A stretch of 64,000 nt of DNA from Chryseobacterium fluminis (GCF_026314945.1 NZ_CP111121.1:4402001-4466000); one strand, 5' to 3'; positions 45,151-53,228 are shown, numbered from the stretch's first letter. Translations and numbers: made by a program. Notes: generated by a model from the sequence alone, not told the origin.

Positions 45151-45606
45151 ATGGAAAAAAAATATAGCGAATTCTTAAAATTAATTTTTAGAAGAACGGT
45201 TATTGCTTTTCTTCTGTCATCCATTATATCTTACTTATTACATTTAATAAATCCTATTGAATACAACGGATTTTCGAGTGAAAATGCATGGATTGAAATT
45301 TTTGTTGCTTTTATTTTTGCTCCTCTTATTGAAACTGTAATATTTTTTTTCCTCACTTACAAAATTATCAATGCGATAAATTTTTTAAAGTATAAAAAAA
45401 ACCTTTATATCCTTTTTTCTTCAATCACTTTTGGTCTTAGCCATTATTATAACATAAATTATATAATAGAAACATCTATAACCGGATTATTTATGGCTGA
45501 TTTATTTTACACACTAGAAAAGAAAAGTAGGTTTGGTTTTACAGGTGTTTTTTTAATGCATGGTATATACAATATTTTTGTTTTTATTTTAAACTTACTT
45601 CTCTGA
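45151..45606 (+). CDS. CPBP-family membrane protease 1
   Basis: 151 residues with about five hydrophobic helices. The CPBP (CAAX protease/bacteriocin-processing) motifs are FAPLIETVIFFF, FGLSHYYN and a C-terminal HGIYNIFVF. In Gram-positive bacteriocin loci such proteins act in peptide processing or self-immunity. Before the IS insertion it would have followed peptide B1 by about 45 bases. CPBP gene 2 at 46632 is its counterpart in the second module. The first motif is APLIET instead of the classic EExxR, so catalysis is not assured. Confidence 0.75.
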   Translation: MEKKYSEFLKLIFRRTVIAFLLSSIISYLLHLINPIEYNGFSSENAWIEIFVAFIFAPLIETVIFFFLTYKIINAINFLKYKKNLYILFSSITFGLSHYYNINYIIETSITGLFMADLFYTLEKKSRFGFTGVFLMHGIYNIFVFILNLLL

Positions 45607-45896
45607 AAGGGTATGACTTAACCAGTTTAGCAAAAAGTATAAAAATCAATACTTTTTATTTATCCGAAATTATTGATACCCATAAAGGAAAGAATTTCAA
45701 TTCCTATCTTAATGACCTGCGTATTGATTATGTTTTGGAGCGGCTTGTAAAAGATAAGAAATTCCGGTCTTATAAATTACCGGCCATTGCGGAAGAAATT
45801 GGTTATAACAATGTGCAGGCATTTGCGGTTGCATTTAAGAAAAAAACAGGAACTACCCCTGCAATTTACATTAAAGAAATTGAGGCTCAACAGTAA
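45607..45896 (+). pseudogene. Truncated duplicate of the regulator, AraC domain only
   Basis: An open frame right after the CPBP stop reads KGYDLTSLAKSIKINTFYLS and continues through LPAIAEEIGYNNVQAFAVAF to a stop at 45894-45896. It is nearly identical to the last ~95 residues of the regulator at 41279-42991 but has no start codon and no TPR or membrane part. It is the 3' remnant of a duplicated regulator and marks the beginning of the second module. Confidence 0.85.
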
Positions 45897-45932
45897 TTTA
45901 ATTAACTGATTACAATTATTTTTAATTTTAAT

Positions 45933-46010
45933 AATTTATAAATCCGTACTATGGATTTATAAATCCTGATACCTATTGCTTTTTTTACGTTCAACTCTTG
46001 CTTAAGTTTG
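45933..46010 (+). promoter_or_regulatory. Double-palindrome operator and promoter of cassette 2
   Basis: AATTTATAAATC (45933-45944) and GGATTTATAAATCC (45953-45966), centres 21 bp apart, then the -33-like ACCTATTG and TAAGTTTG at 46003-46010. Nearly the same sequence as 43028-43105. Confidence 0.7.
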
Positions 46011-46071
46011 TCTCAGGTAAAAACACCAATATTTTCTTTTCATAATGCGCAGTATGAAAAGTATAAATAGA

Positions 46072-46111
46072 GCTGATCAGCGAAAACCCATGTCAGGGTT
46101 TATATGACAAA
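46072..46111 (+). promoter_or_regulatory. 40-base conserved leader element, copy 3
   Basis: Same sequence as copy 2, 32 bases before the ATG of peptide A2. Confidence 0.85.
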
Positions 46112-46143
46112 AAGGAATTTTAAAATTTAAAAAAATTAAACAA

Positions 46144-46314
46144 ATGAAATTAGAAAATTTAAATCTAGTAGAGTTAAATCCTAAAGAATTACACGAGACA
46201 GAAGGGGGATGGATTATTCCCGTTGTAGTAGGATTAGCCTTATCCGCGATCAACAACTGGGGCGATATTCGGGAAGGCTGGCATGATGGAGGAACGGGGC
46301 ACCCTAGACATTAA
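46144..46314 (+). CDS. Double-glycine leader peptide A2
   Basis: 56 residues. Leader LNLVELNPKELHETEGG (GG at 21-22), mature part WIIPVVVGLALSAINNWGDI then REGWHDGGTGHPRH. Homologue of A1, with the same leader layout and AI(S/N)NW(D/G)DI(E/R). The predicted mature peptide has a hydrophobic segment followed by a Gly/His-rich tail, compatible with a membrane-active bacteriocin or a secreted signal. Confidence 0.75.
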   Translation: MKLENLNLVELNPKELHETEGGWIIPVVVGLALSAINNWGDIREGWHDGGTGHPRH

Positions 46315-46439
46315 CAATAATGATAAAACCTGGAAAAATAGAATATGGTTTTTTTATTACAAAATCTGTATCAGCAATTTCTTTTGCTTAATAGTATTTT
46401 ACTGTTAGCCTATTACTTGGAATAACAAAATTTAACAAC

Positions 46440-46592
46440 ATGAATAATAAAAAATTAATAAATTTAACTGAATATGAATGTCTATCAATTAATGCAGGTG
46501 AATCTGCTTGGTATTGGATAGCTTACGGAGTACGTCGATTTAGAGATTGGTCCTCTGACAATGTGCATGTAGGATCTTGGGCGGATAAATAA
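46440..46592 (+). CDS. Double-glycine-type leader peptide B2
   Basis: 50 residues. Leader LINLTEYECLSINAG ends Ala-Gly instead of Gly-Gly; the mature part is aromatic and basic (ESAWYWIAYGVRRFRDWSSD). It corresponds in position and sequence to B1 (INGGESFWYRVG / INAGESAWYWIA). It lies 125 bases after A2; B1 lies 20 bases after A1. The spacer has an AAAACC...GGTTTT pairing with a T-run that might attenuate transcription. Confidence 0.65.
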   Translation: MNNKKLINLTEYECLSINAGESAWYWIAYGVRRFRDWSSDNVHVGSWADK

Positions 46593-46602
46593 TTTATATC
46601 AT

Positions 46603-46628
46603 CTCCCTCTTAATAGGAGGGAGGTTTT
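46603..46628 (+). terminator. Hairpin overlapping the ribosome-binding-like site of CPBP gene 2
   Basis: CTCCCTC/GAGGGAG stem followed by GTTTT, ending four bases before the ATG at 46632. The 3' arm holds GGAGGGAGG, a purine-rich Shine-Dalgarno-like stretch, so the fold could act as attenuator and block translation. Confidence 0.45.
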
Positions 46629-46631
46629 AGT

Positions 46632-47060
46632 ATGAAAACTTTTAAGTTATTTTTATCTTGCTTGACAATCTCTATTGCTACAAGTTATACATTCGTTTGT
46701 CTGAATCATCGATTTTTTCATTTTAAAGAACAAGATATCAACGGTGAAAAGCCACCTGGATTAGTTTTAATAATATGTATCGCGCCTCTCATTGAAACTA
46801 TTATTTTTCAATACATTATGCATCATATTTTAGTGTATATTAAAATCAGAAACGGGTGGACACAGATAGTTTTAATGAGTTTAGTTTTTGCATCTTTTCA
46901 CCTATATAGCAGTTTTTATATGCTGATGGTTTTTTGTAGCAGTATCGCGTTGAATTTTTTTTATATTAAAACCTCTAAAGTAAACATGTTGCTTGCGGTG
47001 TTACTAACCGCTCTTTTACATTCACTTTATAATTTATTTGGTTACCTATTTGTTGTATAA
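46632..47060 (+). CDS. CPBP-family membrane protease 2
   Basis: 142 residues, four to five hydrophobic helices. CPBP motifs: IAPLIETIIFQYIMHHI, VFASFHLYSSF and LLHSLYNLFGYLFVV. It resembles CPBP protein 1 and follows peptide B2, completing the second regulator-A-B-CPBP module. Possible roles are self-immunity or peptide processing. Confidence 0.75.
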   Translation: MKTFKLFLSCLTISIATSYTFVCLNHRFFHFKEQDINGEKPPGLVLIICIAPLIETIIFQYIMHHILVYIKIRNGWTQIVLMSLVFASFHLYSSFYMLMVFCSSIALNFFYIKTSKVNMLLAVLLTALLHSLYNLFGYLFVV

Positions 47061-47088
47061 CTGAATTTTTTCCTTAAAATATTAGTCT

Positions 47089-47289
47089 ATGAATTCTACA
47101 AAATATAATTCTATTTTCCTTATAGTAGGAGTAATTTATTTTATTGATGGCATTTCAACGTTAGTTTGTCGAGATTGTCATGCTTTTAACTTTCTCGGTT
47201 ATTCTATTTCTAAAACCCAGGAACTTTTCAGGCAATTTATAACAGCATTTATTTTATTTTTTGCGTACTGGAAATTAAAACATAAATAA
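47089..47289 (+). CDS. Small two-helix membrane protein, possible immunity protein
   Basis: 66 residues with two hydrophobic segments (SIFLIVGVIYFIDGIS and FRQFITAFILFFAYWKL) and a Lys-rich end. I recognise no family. Its small size, membrane nature and position between the peptide genes and their exporter fit an immunity protein, but this is inference only. Confidence 0.55.
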   Translation: MNSTKYNSIFLIVGVIYFIDGISTLVCRDCHAFNFLGYSISKTQELFRQFITAFILFFAYWKLKHK

Positions 47290-47334
47290 AAAAATTATTT
47301 ACACAGGAGTTTAATCCTTTTACGATCGCTTTAA

Positions 47335-47427
47335 GCATTTTACCGGTTATTTCCATATGGTACAATAATAAGTACCGTTTTCTTCCATGCGTTATTTAAT
47401 CTTTACGGTTATTTATTTATAATGTAA
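47335..47427 (+). pseudogene. C-terminal relic of a third CPBP protease
   Basis: A start-less frame ending at 47427 reads STVFFHALFNLYGYLFIM, matching LLHSLYNLFGYLFVV at the end of CPBP protein 2. The sequence upstream is out of frame and degraded. This suggests a third module, now mostly lost. Confidence 0.5.
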
Positions 47428-47443
47428 AAATTATTTTTTTTCA

Positions 47444-48526
47444 ATGTTCAAAAAATCAATTTATATAGGAATATTAATTCTTGTAGTGGCCTTCCTATGC
47501 ATTTTACCAATAATAAAAGTCCCCATTTCCTCTTCATCAAGAGGTGTGATACGATCTGTTCAGGAGAACACCAAAATTTCCGCAATTGTTTCAGGGAGAA
47601 TTATTTATAGTAAAATGGACAAAAATAACCAGGAACTCAAACAGGGTGATACTTTGCTCATCGTAACAGCAGAACAGCTGGATACCCAAAAGAATTTGCA
47701 AAACAGCCAAAGTTCAGATTATTCAGCACAATTGCAGGACTTAACTCAACTGACAAGAGGACAAATTTCAGGTTTACAAACCGGGCAATATCAAAGAGAA
47801 TTATCCGCCATGCAGGAGAAAATTGCTCAGGTACAAACACAGTTGTCTTTAGCTCAAAAAGATTTTGACAGGGCGGCTACCCTTTATAACCAGGGAGTAA
47901 TCCCCAAAGCAGAATATGATAAATTTTTCTACACTCTGCAAGGGCTTAAAAACCAGATTGCCGGAATAAGGGAACAGCAAATTGCCCAATGGCAAACGCA
48001 GAAACGAGAAGTAGAAAGACAAATCCGTTCTTTAGGTTCAGAAGTACAGCGTATTAACCAGGAACAAAAAAACTATATCATTACAGCTCCCATTTCCGGA
48101 AGGCTTGTCAACTTCTCCGGAATTCAGAAAAATAACTTTTTAGCACAGGGACAAAATATAGGAGAAATTTCCCCGGAGGTTTCTCTGGTTGCAGAATGTT
48201 TGGTTTCACCCAAAGATATAGGTTTTATTCATACAGGCCAGAACGTAAAATACCAAATCGACACGTATAATTATAACCAATGGGGATTATTGGAAGGCAG
48301 GGTTTCTGAAGTTGATCAGAATATTAAAATTAACGAGCAAACCGGGGAGGCCTTTTTCAGAGTTATTTGCCAAATGGATAAAAATCATTTACAATTAAAA
48401 AACGGATACCAAGGACAGGTTGATAAAGGAATGACTTTCACAGCACGTTTTCATCTCATCGACAGCACATTATGGCAATTGTTGTTTGACAGAGCAGATG
48501 ATTGGTTTAATCCAAAATTGAAATGA
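47444..48526 (+). CDS. HlyD-family membrane-fusion protein of the peptide exporter
   Basis: 360 residues: N-terminal transmembrane anchor (about 5-25, IYIGILILVVAFLCILPII), lipoyl-like halves (ENTKISAIVSGRIIYSKMD and APISGRLVNFSGIQ) around a long Gln-rich coiled coil (about 80-210). It links the inner-membrane ABC transporter to an outer-membrane channel. It precedes the C39 ABC transporter gene by 87 bases and should work with it. Confidence 0.88.
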   Translation: MFKKSIYIGILILVVAFLCILPIIKVPISSSSRGVIRSVQENTKISAIVSGRIIYSKMDKNNQELKQGDTLLIVTAEQLDTQKNLQNSQSSDYSAQLQDLTQLTRGQISGLQTGQYQRELSAMQEKIAQVQTQLSLAQKDFDRAATLYNQGVIPKAEYDKFFYTLQGLKNQIAGIREQQIAQWQTQKREVERQIRSLGSEVQRINQEQKNYIITAPISGRLVNFSGIQKNNFLAQGQNIGEISPEVSLVAECLVSPKDIGFIHTGQNVKYQIDTYNYNQWGLLEGRVSEVDQNIKINEQTGEAFFRVICQMDKNHLQLKNGYQGQVDKGMTFTARFHLIDSTLWQLLFDRADDWFNPKLK

Positions 48527-48550
48527 TAAAATTTTACCTGCATTCCCATC

Positions 48551-48583
48551 AAACCTAACAGGTTTCCAAAACCTGTTAGGTTT
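48551..48583. repeat. AAACCT-type palindrome, copy 2
   Basis: A perfect 15-bp inverted repeat (48551-48565 with 48569-48583) with loop CCA, located between the HlyD and ABC exporter genes. Related to the palindrome at 23402-23434. Here it lies inside a likely operon, so it may reduce downstream expression. Confidence 0.8.
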
Positions 48584-48613
48584 AAAAACGACGGAATACA
48601 AAAAAATACAAAA

Positions 48614-50770
48614 GTGAAAAAAAATACACTAATAAAACAGCATGACATCAAAGACTGTGGTGCTGCATGTCTTGCATCGGTAGCCATCCATTACGGATTA
48701 AAAATGCCTATTGCTAAAATCCGTCAGATCTGCCATACCGATACAAGAGGAACGAATGTTTTAGGGTTAATACAGGGGTTGGAGCAGATGGGCTTTAATG
48801 CCAAAGGCGTAAAAGGAGGTACTGACGCTTTACCGGAGCTTCCGTTACCTGCAATTGCCCATATTATAGTTAACGGTCAGATGCATCATTATGTGGTCAT
48901 TTACAAAGTTGCGAAACATAAAATTACCGTAATGGATCCGGCAAGAGGAAAACTGGAGGATTACAAAATAGGAGATTTTTCAAAAATATGGACAGGTGTT
49001 CTTATTCTATTGGAACCTAATGAGTATTTTAAACAGAGAAATGAAAAAACAAGTCTCTACAAAAGATTCTGGAACTTGGTTCAGCCACACAAAAGTATTT
49101 TGATCCAGGCTTTATTGGGAGCCTTGGTATATACTGTTTTAGGATTATCAACCTCTATTTATATTGAAAAAATAACAGATTATGTTCTGATAGATGGTAA
49201 CAAACGGCTTTTAAACCTGCTTTCTGTAGGAATGATTATAATACTGCTATTTCAAATATTTATTGGAGCCATGAAAAGTGTACTGGTTTTACAGACCGGG
49301 CAGAAAATGGATAAGCACCTTATTCTCGGGTATTACAAACATCTGCTAACACTTCCGCAGCGCTTTTTCGATACCATGAAAGTAGGAGAGATCATTTCAA
49401 GGGTGAATGATGCCGTCAAAATCAGAACGTTCATCAATGATGTTTCCATACAGATTTTTGTAAACTTGTTTATCATTATTTTTTCATTTGCATTAATGTT
49501 CACCTATTACTGGAAGCTGGCTTTGATTACAGCATTGGTGATTCCATTTTATTTTTTGGTGTATTGGATCACCAATACATTAAATAAAAAAGCAGAAAGG
49601 CGATTAATGGAAGAAAGTGCCGAATTGGAATCTCATTTGGTTGAATCAATAACATCTGTAAAAACCATTAAGCAATTCGGAGTAGAAATTTTTGCCAATA
49701 ATAAAACGGATAATGCTTTTTCAAAACTGTTAAAAACAATTTATGTTTCGGTAATGAATGCTTTATTTTCAGGAAACTCCTCTGAATTCTTATCCAGGAT
49801 TTTCACCATTGTATTGCTTTGGGTGGGTTCAGGTTATGTGATTGACAGAGTGATCACTCCCGGAGAATTGCTGTCGTTTTATGCTTTAATCGGATATTTT
49901 ACCAATCCTGTATCACAATTAATCGGGATGAATAAAACGATTCAGAATGCTTTAATCGCAGCCGACCGTCTTTTTGAAATCATGGATCTGGAACGTGAGG
50001 AAAATACCGGTAAATTAGAATTAACAAAGGAAAATATTGGAGACATTGAGTTTAAGGGGGTAAGTTTTAGCTATGGAAGCAGAACCGAAGTTTTTACAGA
50101 CTTCAATTGCCTTATAAAAAAAGGAGAAACAACTGCTATTGTTGGGGAAAGCGGCAGTGGTAAGACCACCTTAGCTTCTTTGGTTCAAAATTTATATTCA
50201 CTCAAAGCAGGAAAAATTATAATTGGAGACTATGACATCAATTATATTTCCAACTACTCTTTACGGAATCTAGTATCCGTAGTTCCGCAAAAAATCGATT
50301 TGTTCTCCGGAAATGTGATTGAAAATATCGCTCTTGGAGAGGATTTTCCGGATATACAGAGGATTTTAAACATCACAAAAAACTTGGGGATATTAAGTTT
50401 CGTTGAAAAATTACCCAACGGTTTTCAAACATACTTGGGGGAAAATGGAGCTTTGTTATCCGGCGGACAGAAACAAAGGATTGCCATTGCAAGGGCTTTA
50501 TACAAAAACCCTGAAATTCTGATATTGGACGAAGCCACTTCTTCATTAGATACAGAATCGGAATTGGTAATTCAAAATACTTTACAGGATTTCAGAAATC
50601 AGGGAAAAACCATGATTGTTATTGCCCATCGACTGAGTACTATCGCGAATGCAGATACTATTTTGGTGATAAAGGACGGACAGATTATTGAAAAAGGAAA
50701 CCACAATGAACTTCTAAATAAAGATTCTGTTTATCAATCTATGTGGGAAAAACAGACCTTAACTTTATAG
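48614..50770 (+). CDS. C39 peptidase-containing ABC transporter for GG-leader peptides
   Basis: 718 residues. The start codon is GTG at 48614. The N-terminal C39 cysteine peptidase has the catalytic Cys in QHDIKDCGAACLASVA (C15) and the His in GQMHHYVVIY; Asp in VMDPARG completes the triad. A six-helix membrane domain follows (about 160-440), then an ATPase with Walker A GESGSGKTTLAS, signature LLSGGQKQRIAIARAL and Walker B ILILDEATSS. This PCAT type cleaves after Gly-Gly and exports the peptide. No outer-membrane TolC gene lies next to it. Confidence 0.95.
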   Translation: MKKNTLIKQHDIKDCGAACLASVAIHYGLKMPIAKIRQICHTDTRGTNVLGLIQGLEQMGFNAKGVKGGTDALPELPLPAIAHIIVNGQMHHYVVIYKVAKHKITVMDPARGKLEDYKIGDFSKIWTGVLILLEPNEYFKQRNEKTSLYKRFWNLVQPHKSILIQALLGALVYTVLGLSTSIYIEKITDYVLIDGNKRLLNLLSVGMIIILLFQIFIGAMKSVLVLQTGQKMDKHLILGYYKHLLTLPQRFFDTMKVGEIISRVNDAVKIRTFINDVSIQIFVNLFIIIFSFALMFTYYWKLALITALVIPFYFLVYWITNTLNKKAERRLMEESAELESHLVESITSVKTIKQFGVEIFANNKTDNAFSKLLKTIYVSVMNALFSGNSSEFLSRIFTIVLLWVGSGYVIDRVITPGELLSFYALIGYFTNPVSQLIGMNKTIQNALIAADRLFEIMDLEREENTGKLELTKENIGDIEFKGVSFSYGSRTEVFTDFNCLIKKGETTAIVGESGSGKTTLASLVQNLYSLKAGKIIIGDYDINYISNYSLRNLVSVVPQKIDLFSGNVIENIALGEDFPDIQRILNITKNLGILSFVEKLPNGFQTYLGENGALLSGGQKQRIAIARALYKNPEILILDEATSSLDTESELVIQNTLQDFRNQGKTMIVIAHRLSTIANADTILVIKDGQIIEKGNHNELLNKDSVYQSMWEKQTLTL

Positions 50771-50988
50771 CCTTATGTTGTTTGTAACATTATTATTTAT
50801 TCATATATATCATATAATCAGAATCTTGTATTTGTAAAATTATATACCCAATGAAAAAGGAGAGAACGGGGAAATTCCAAATTAAAATTTCCGGCAGATT
50901 TTATGCCGGATTCAGAACGGAACATTGTGTGAAGATATCTCTGCACCGGAGTTTTAAATTTTTCTGAAAAATAATCTGTGAAATGCAG

Positions 50989-51603
50989 CTAACTTTTTAT
51001 TTCCACTTCTATATTCTCTCTAGCCTGGAGTTCATACTTTTCTCTGAAATATTCAGTTTTAAAAATATACTCAAGATCCAAAAAGTGCTTCAGGACTCTT
51101 TTTCTTCCGGGTTTATACAGTAGATCCGGGTAAACAGAATATTCTTTCCGGATTTTCCTGGTATACTCAAAATAGGTTTCCGGATCTTTTCCGAGAATAG
51201 AAAGATCGGCATCCAGAAGATAATTGGTATCAGGATCATCGGACTGCTGATGAGATTTTGTCGCCATAATCTGTCGGGTGATTTTATCGGCCGCACCGGA
51301 GCTGATATTTATTTTTGCAAGTTGGCTTACTGCAAACGTCGCGCTTTTTTCTTCATTATTTTTTGATGAGGCATCATAAATAACATCATGATAGAAAACA
51401 GAAAAAGAAAGACTGTTCATGTCTTCAACCCTGGCAGTTACAGAGTCGAGCTCTGCAAACATACTTTCAAGATGGGCAAAGTTGTGGTAATGCCTGCTTT
51501 TTTCTGTATACCTTTTCTCAATCTCAGACCACAATTTTTCAATAGTATCGGTTTCCCGGGTAAACAAAAGACAGTTTTGCCGGAATCTTTCTTTTAGAGT
51601 CAT
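50989..51603 (-). CDS. HD-superfamily phosphohydrolase-like protein
   Basis: 204 residues. The metal-binding HD pattern is visible as RHYHNFAHLESMF (about 38-50), FSVFYHDVIYD (about 67-77) and LLDADLSILG (about 128-137). It matches an uncharacterised family of predicted HD metal-dependent phosphohydrolases. Cytoplasmic, substrate unknown. It lies 31 bases downstream of the rhodanese gene on the same strand, with a terminator between them. Confidence 0.8.
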   Translation of the reverse strand: MTLKERFRQNCLLFTRETDTIEKLWSEIEKRYTEKSRHYHNFAHLESMFAELDSVTARVEDMNSLSFSVFYHDVIYDASSKNNEEKSATFAVSQLAKINISSGAADKITRQIMATKSHQQSDDPDTNYLLDADLSILGKDPETYFEYTRKIRKEYSVYPDLLYKPGRKRVLKHFLDLEYIFKTEYFREKYELQARENIEVEIKS

Positions 51604-51617
51604 ATGTATTATTTTAA

Positions 51618-51647
51618 ATAAAAAAAAGGAACTTTAAAAAGTTCCTT
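51618..51647 (-). terminator. Terminator after the rhodanese gene
   Basis: Minus-strand AAGGAACTTT/AAAGTTCCTT stem followed by a run of T. The rhodanese stop codon (51634-51636) lies within the stem. Confidence 0.8.
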
Positions 51648-51933
51648 GATTTGCTTCCAGATTAGCTTTCAGTTCCGTCCAGCCACCGCCGTTATATCCT
51701 TCTCTCAATCCCTGAGCGTTAAGATAATCCAGTGCTTTACCGCTTCTGTTGCCACTTCTGCAGAACAGAATTACCGGCTTCTCGATCGATAAAATTTCAT
51801 CTTTTCTGGCTTCTACCTCTCCCAATGGAATGTTTTTAGCCCCTTCAATATTTCCGTCCATTTCCAATTCCATAGGTTCACGAACATCAATTAATTCATA
51901 ATTTCCTGATTTTATTACTTCTGTTAAAGACAT
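51634..51933 (-). CDS. Rhodanese-like domain protein
   Basis: 99 residues from the ATG at 51933 (MSLTEVIKSGNYELIDVREP); an ATG at 51954 would add seven residues. Single rhodanese domain with YELIDVREPMELEMDGNIEG and the active-site loop VILFCRSGNRSGKALDYL (Cys as sulfur carrier). Probably a sulfurtransferase or sulfur-relay protein in the cytoplasm. Confidence 0.9.
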   Translation of the reverse strand: MSLTEVIKSGNYELIDVREPMELEMDGNIEGAKNIPLGEVEARKDEILSIEKPVILFCRSGNRSGKALDYLNAQGLREGYNGGGWTELKANLEANQGTF

Positions 51934-52019
51934 AGCTGTTTTATTTTTAAACATTAAATATTAACGAAAATACGCAAAATTTTAATTGTTTTTTCTATTG
52001 ATTATTTTTTTTCTGCCGG

Positions 52020-53228
52020 TTAAAATAAAGTATATCCGAAGATCAGGGACATAGTAGTATAATCTGAATCCCATACCATATAATTTCTCAGTAAAGTTCT
52101 GGGCGTTCCGATCCGGAATTCGACTCCAAACCGGTCATTATATTTATACCCGGCTCCCAGGATAAGATTATTTCCGGAATTGACTTCCAGGTCAAGATAA
52201 TCATATTTTAGATTGGATTTAAATCCGAAATCAACCAGATAAGCAGCATTAACGAAGATCTTTGATTGATCGTTAAGGAAGAAATAGTGTCTTATTCCGA
52301 AAGGAACTTCAATAGATTTGTAATCAACGCTCCTTTTAGATTTTTGCTCAAAATAAGTGCCCGGATACATGGTAGTCTCTATCTCCGATTGGTAATAGTT
52401 ATAAGTAGGTTCCACAAAAAGAGACCATTTGTTTTTATTAAAAGGCAAAACAAATTCAAGTTCAACACCGGCTCTGAAAGTCGTTTTATTACCAAACTTC
52501 GTTTCGTCTGATGCAGAATAGGAACTGTATACTGTTTTCAGGGAAGAAGAGCTGATTCCGGGTCTTATCGTAAGATTAAAAAGGTCTTTTTTCTCCGCGC
52601 TCTGTGTATGATCGGTAGACTGACCGCCTGAACAGTTATTATAGTTCATAAATAACTTTGAAAGATCATTTTGCTGATATCGTACACGCTGCAGTTCCTT
52701 TTTTTCAATACCGCACGTTAAAGCAGTCAGCTGGTTTTTATATTCCTCGTTGTAACTGATCTGCGATTCGTTAATATAATAAGGTTTATAAAGGAGCTGT
52801 TTTACGTCAGAATCGTCTTTGCTGAAGAAAAATTTTCTTATATTGGAGTTTTCATAGTACAGCAGATCTGCCTTTCCTTCAACAAGATATTTTAAAAATA
52901 AAGTTTCCTCTACAAATTCGGGATCCCGTGTTTCAGACATCTGGCGCAGTTCATCAGACGACTTGTCGATCATCACTGTTTTTCTGATGTATTTATCACC
53001 ATGATCCATACCGAATTCCTGCACGTTTTTTATATTTTCCTTTTGGATAGCGCCCGATTCATCCGTTTTATATTCAAATTCCGTAGGATTATTTTTCCAG
53101 TCGAGGTTTTTAATGAAAACTTCAGTCCTTTCCCCTGAATTATGGATGAGGTAGCCTTTTTCGAATTTTATCTGTGCGTTAAACAGGGCGGCAGAAATAA
53201 GTCCTGTAAGCAGTGTGAGTTTTTTCAT
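52020..53228 (-). CDS. Exported outer-membrane beta-barrel-type protein
   Basis: 402 residues from the ATG at 53228, which starts a signal peptide (KLTLLTGLISAALFNAQ); a further ATG at 53264 precedes it. The first ~190 residues form a soluble domain; the second half has alternating aromatic strands (KWSLFVEPTYNYYQ, IFVNAAYLVDFGF, LILGAGYKYNDRFGVEF) ending SLIFGYTLF, the typical terminal aromatic of an outer-membrane barrel. Function unknown. Divergent from queG, with back-to-back -7 boxes. Confidence 0.75.
   Translation of the reverse strand: MKKLTLLTGLISAALFNAQIKFEKGYLIHNSGERTEVFIKNLDWKNNPTEFEYKTDESGAIQKENIKNVQEFGMDHGDKYIRKTVMIDKSSDELRQMSETRDPEFVEETLFLKYLVEGKADLLYYENSNIRKFFFSKDDSDVKQLLYKPYYINESQISYNEEYKNQLTALTCGIEKKELQRVRYQQNDLSKLFMNYNNCSGGQSTDHTQSAEKKDLFNLTIRPGISSSSLKTVYSSYSASDETKFGNKTTFRAGVELEFVLPFNKNKWSLFVEPTYNYYQSEIETTMYPGTYFEQKSKRSVDYKSIEVPFGIRHYFFLNDQSKIFVNAAYLVDFGFKSNLKYDYLDLEVNSGNNLILGAGYKYNDRFGVEFRIGTPRTLLRNYMVWDSDYTTMSLIFGYTLF

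Noticed and set aside
46320..46391. 23-codon frame between peptides A2 and B2
   Set aside because: No double-glycine leader and overlaps an AAAACC...GGTTTTTTT pairing that looks like an attenuator; no evidence of coding.
50851..50967. 38-codon open frame after the ABC exporter
   Set aside because: It begins KKERTGKFQIKISGRFYAGF and has no leader, signal or promoter with correct TAnnTTTG spacing, and is probably chance.
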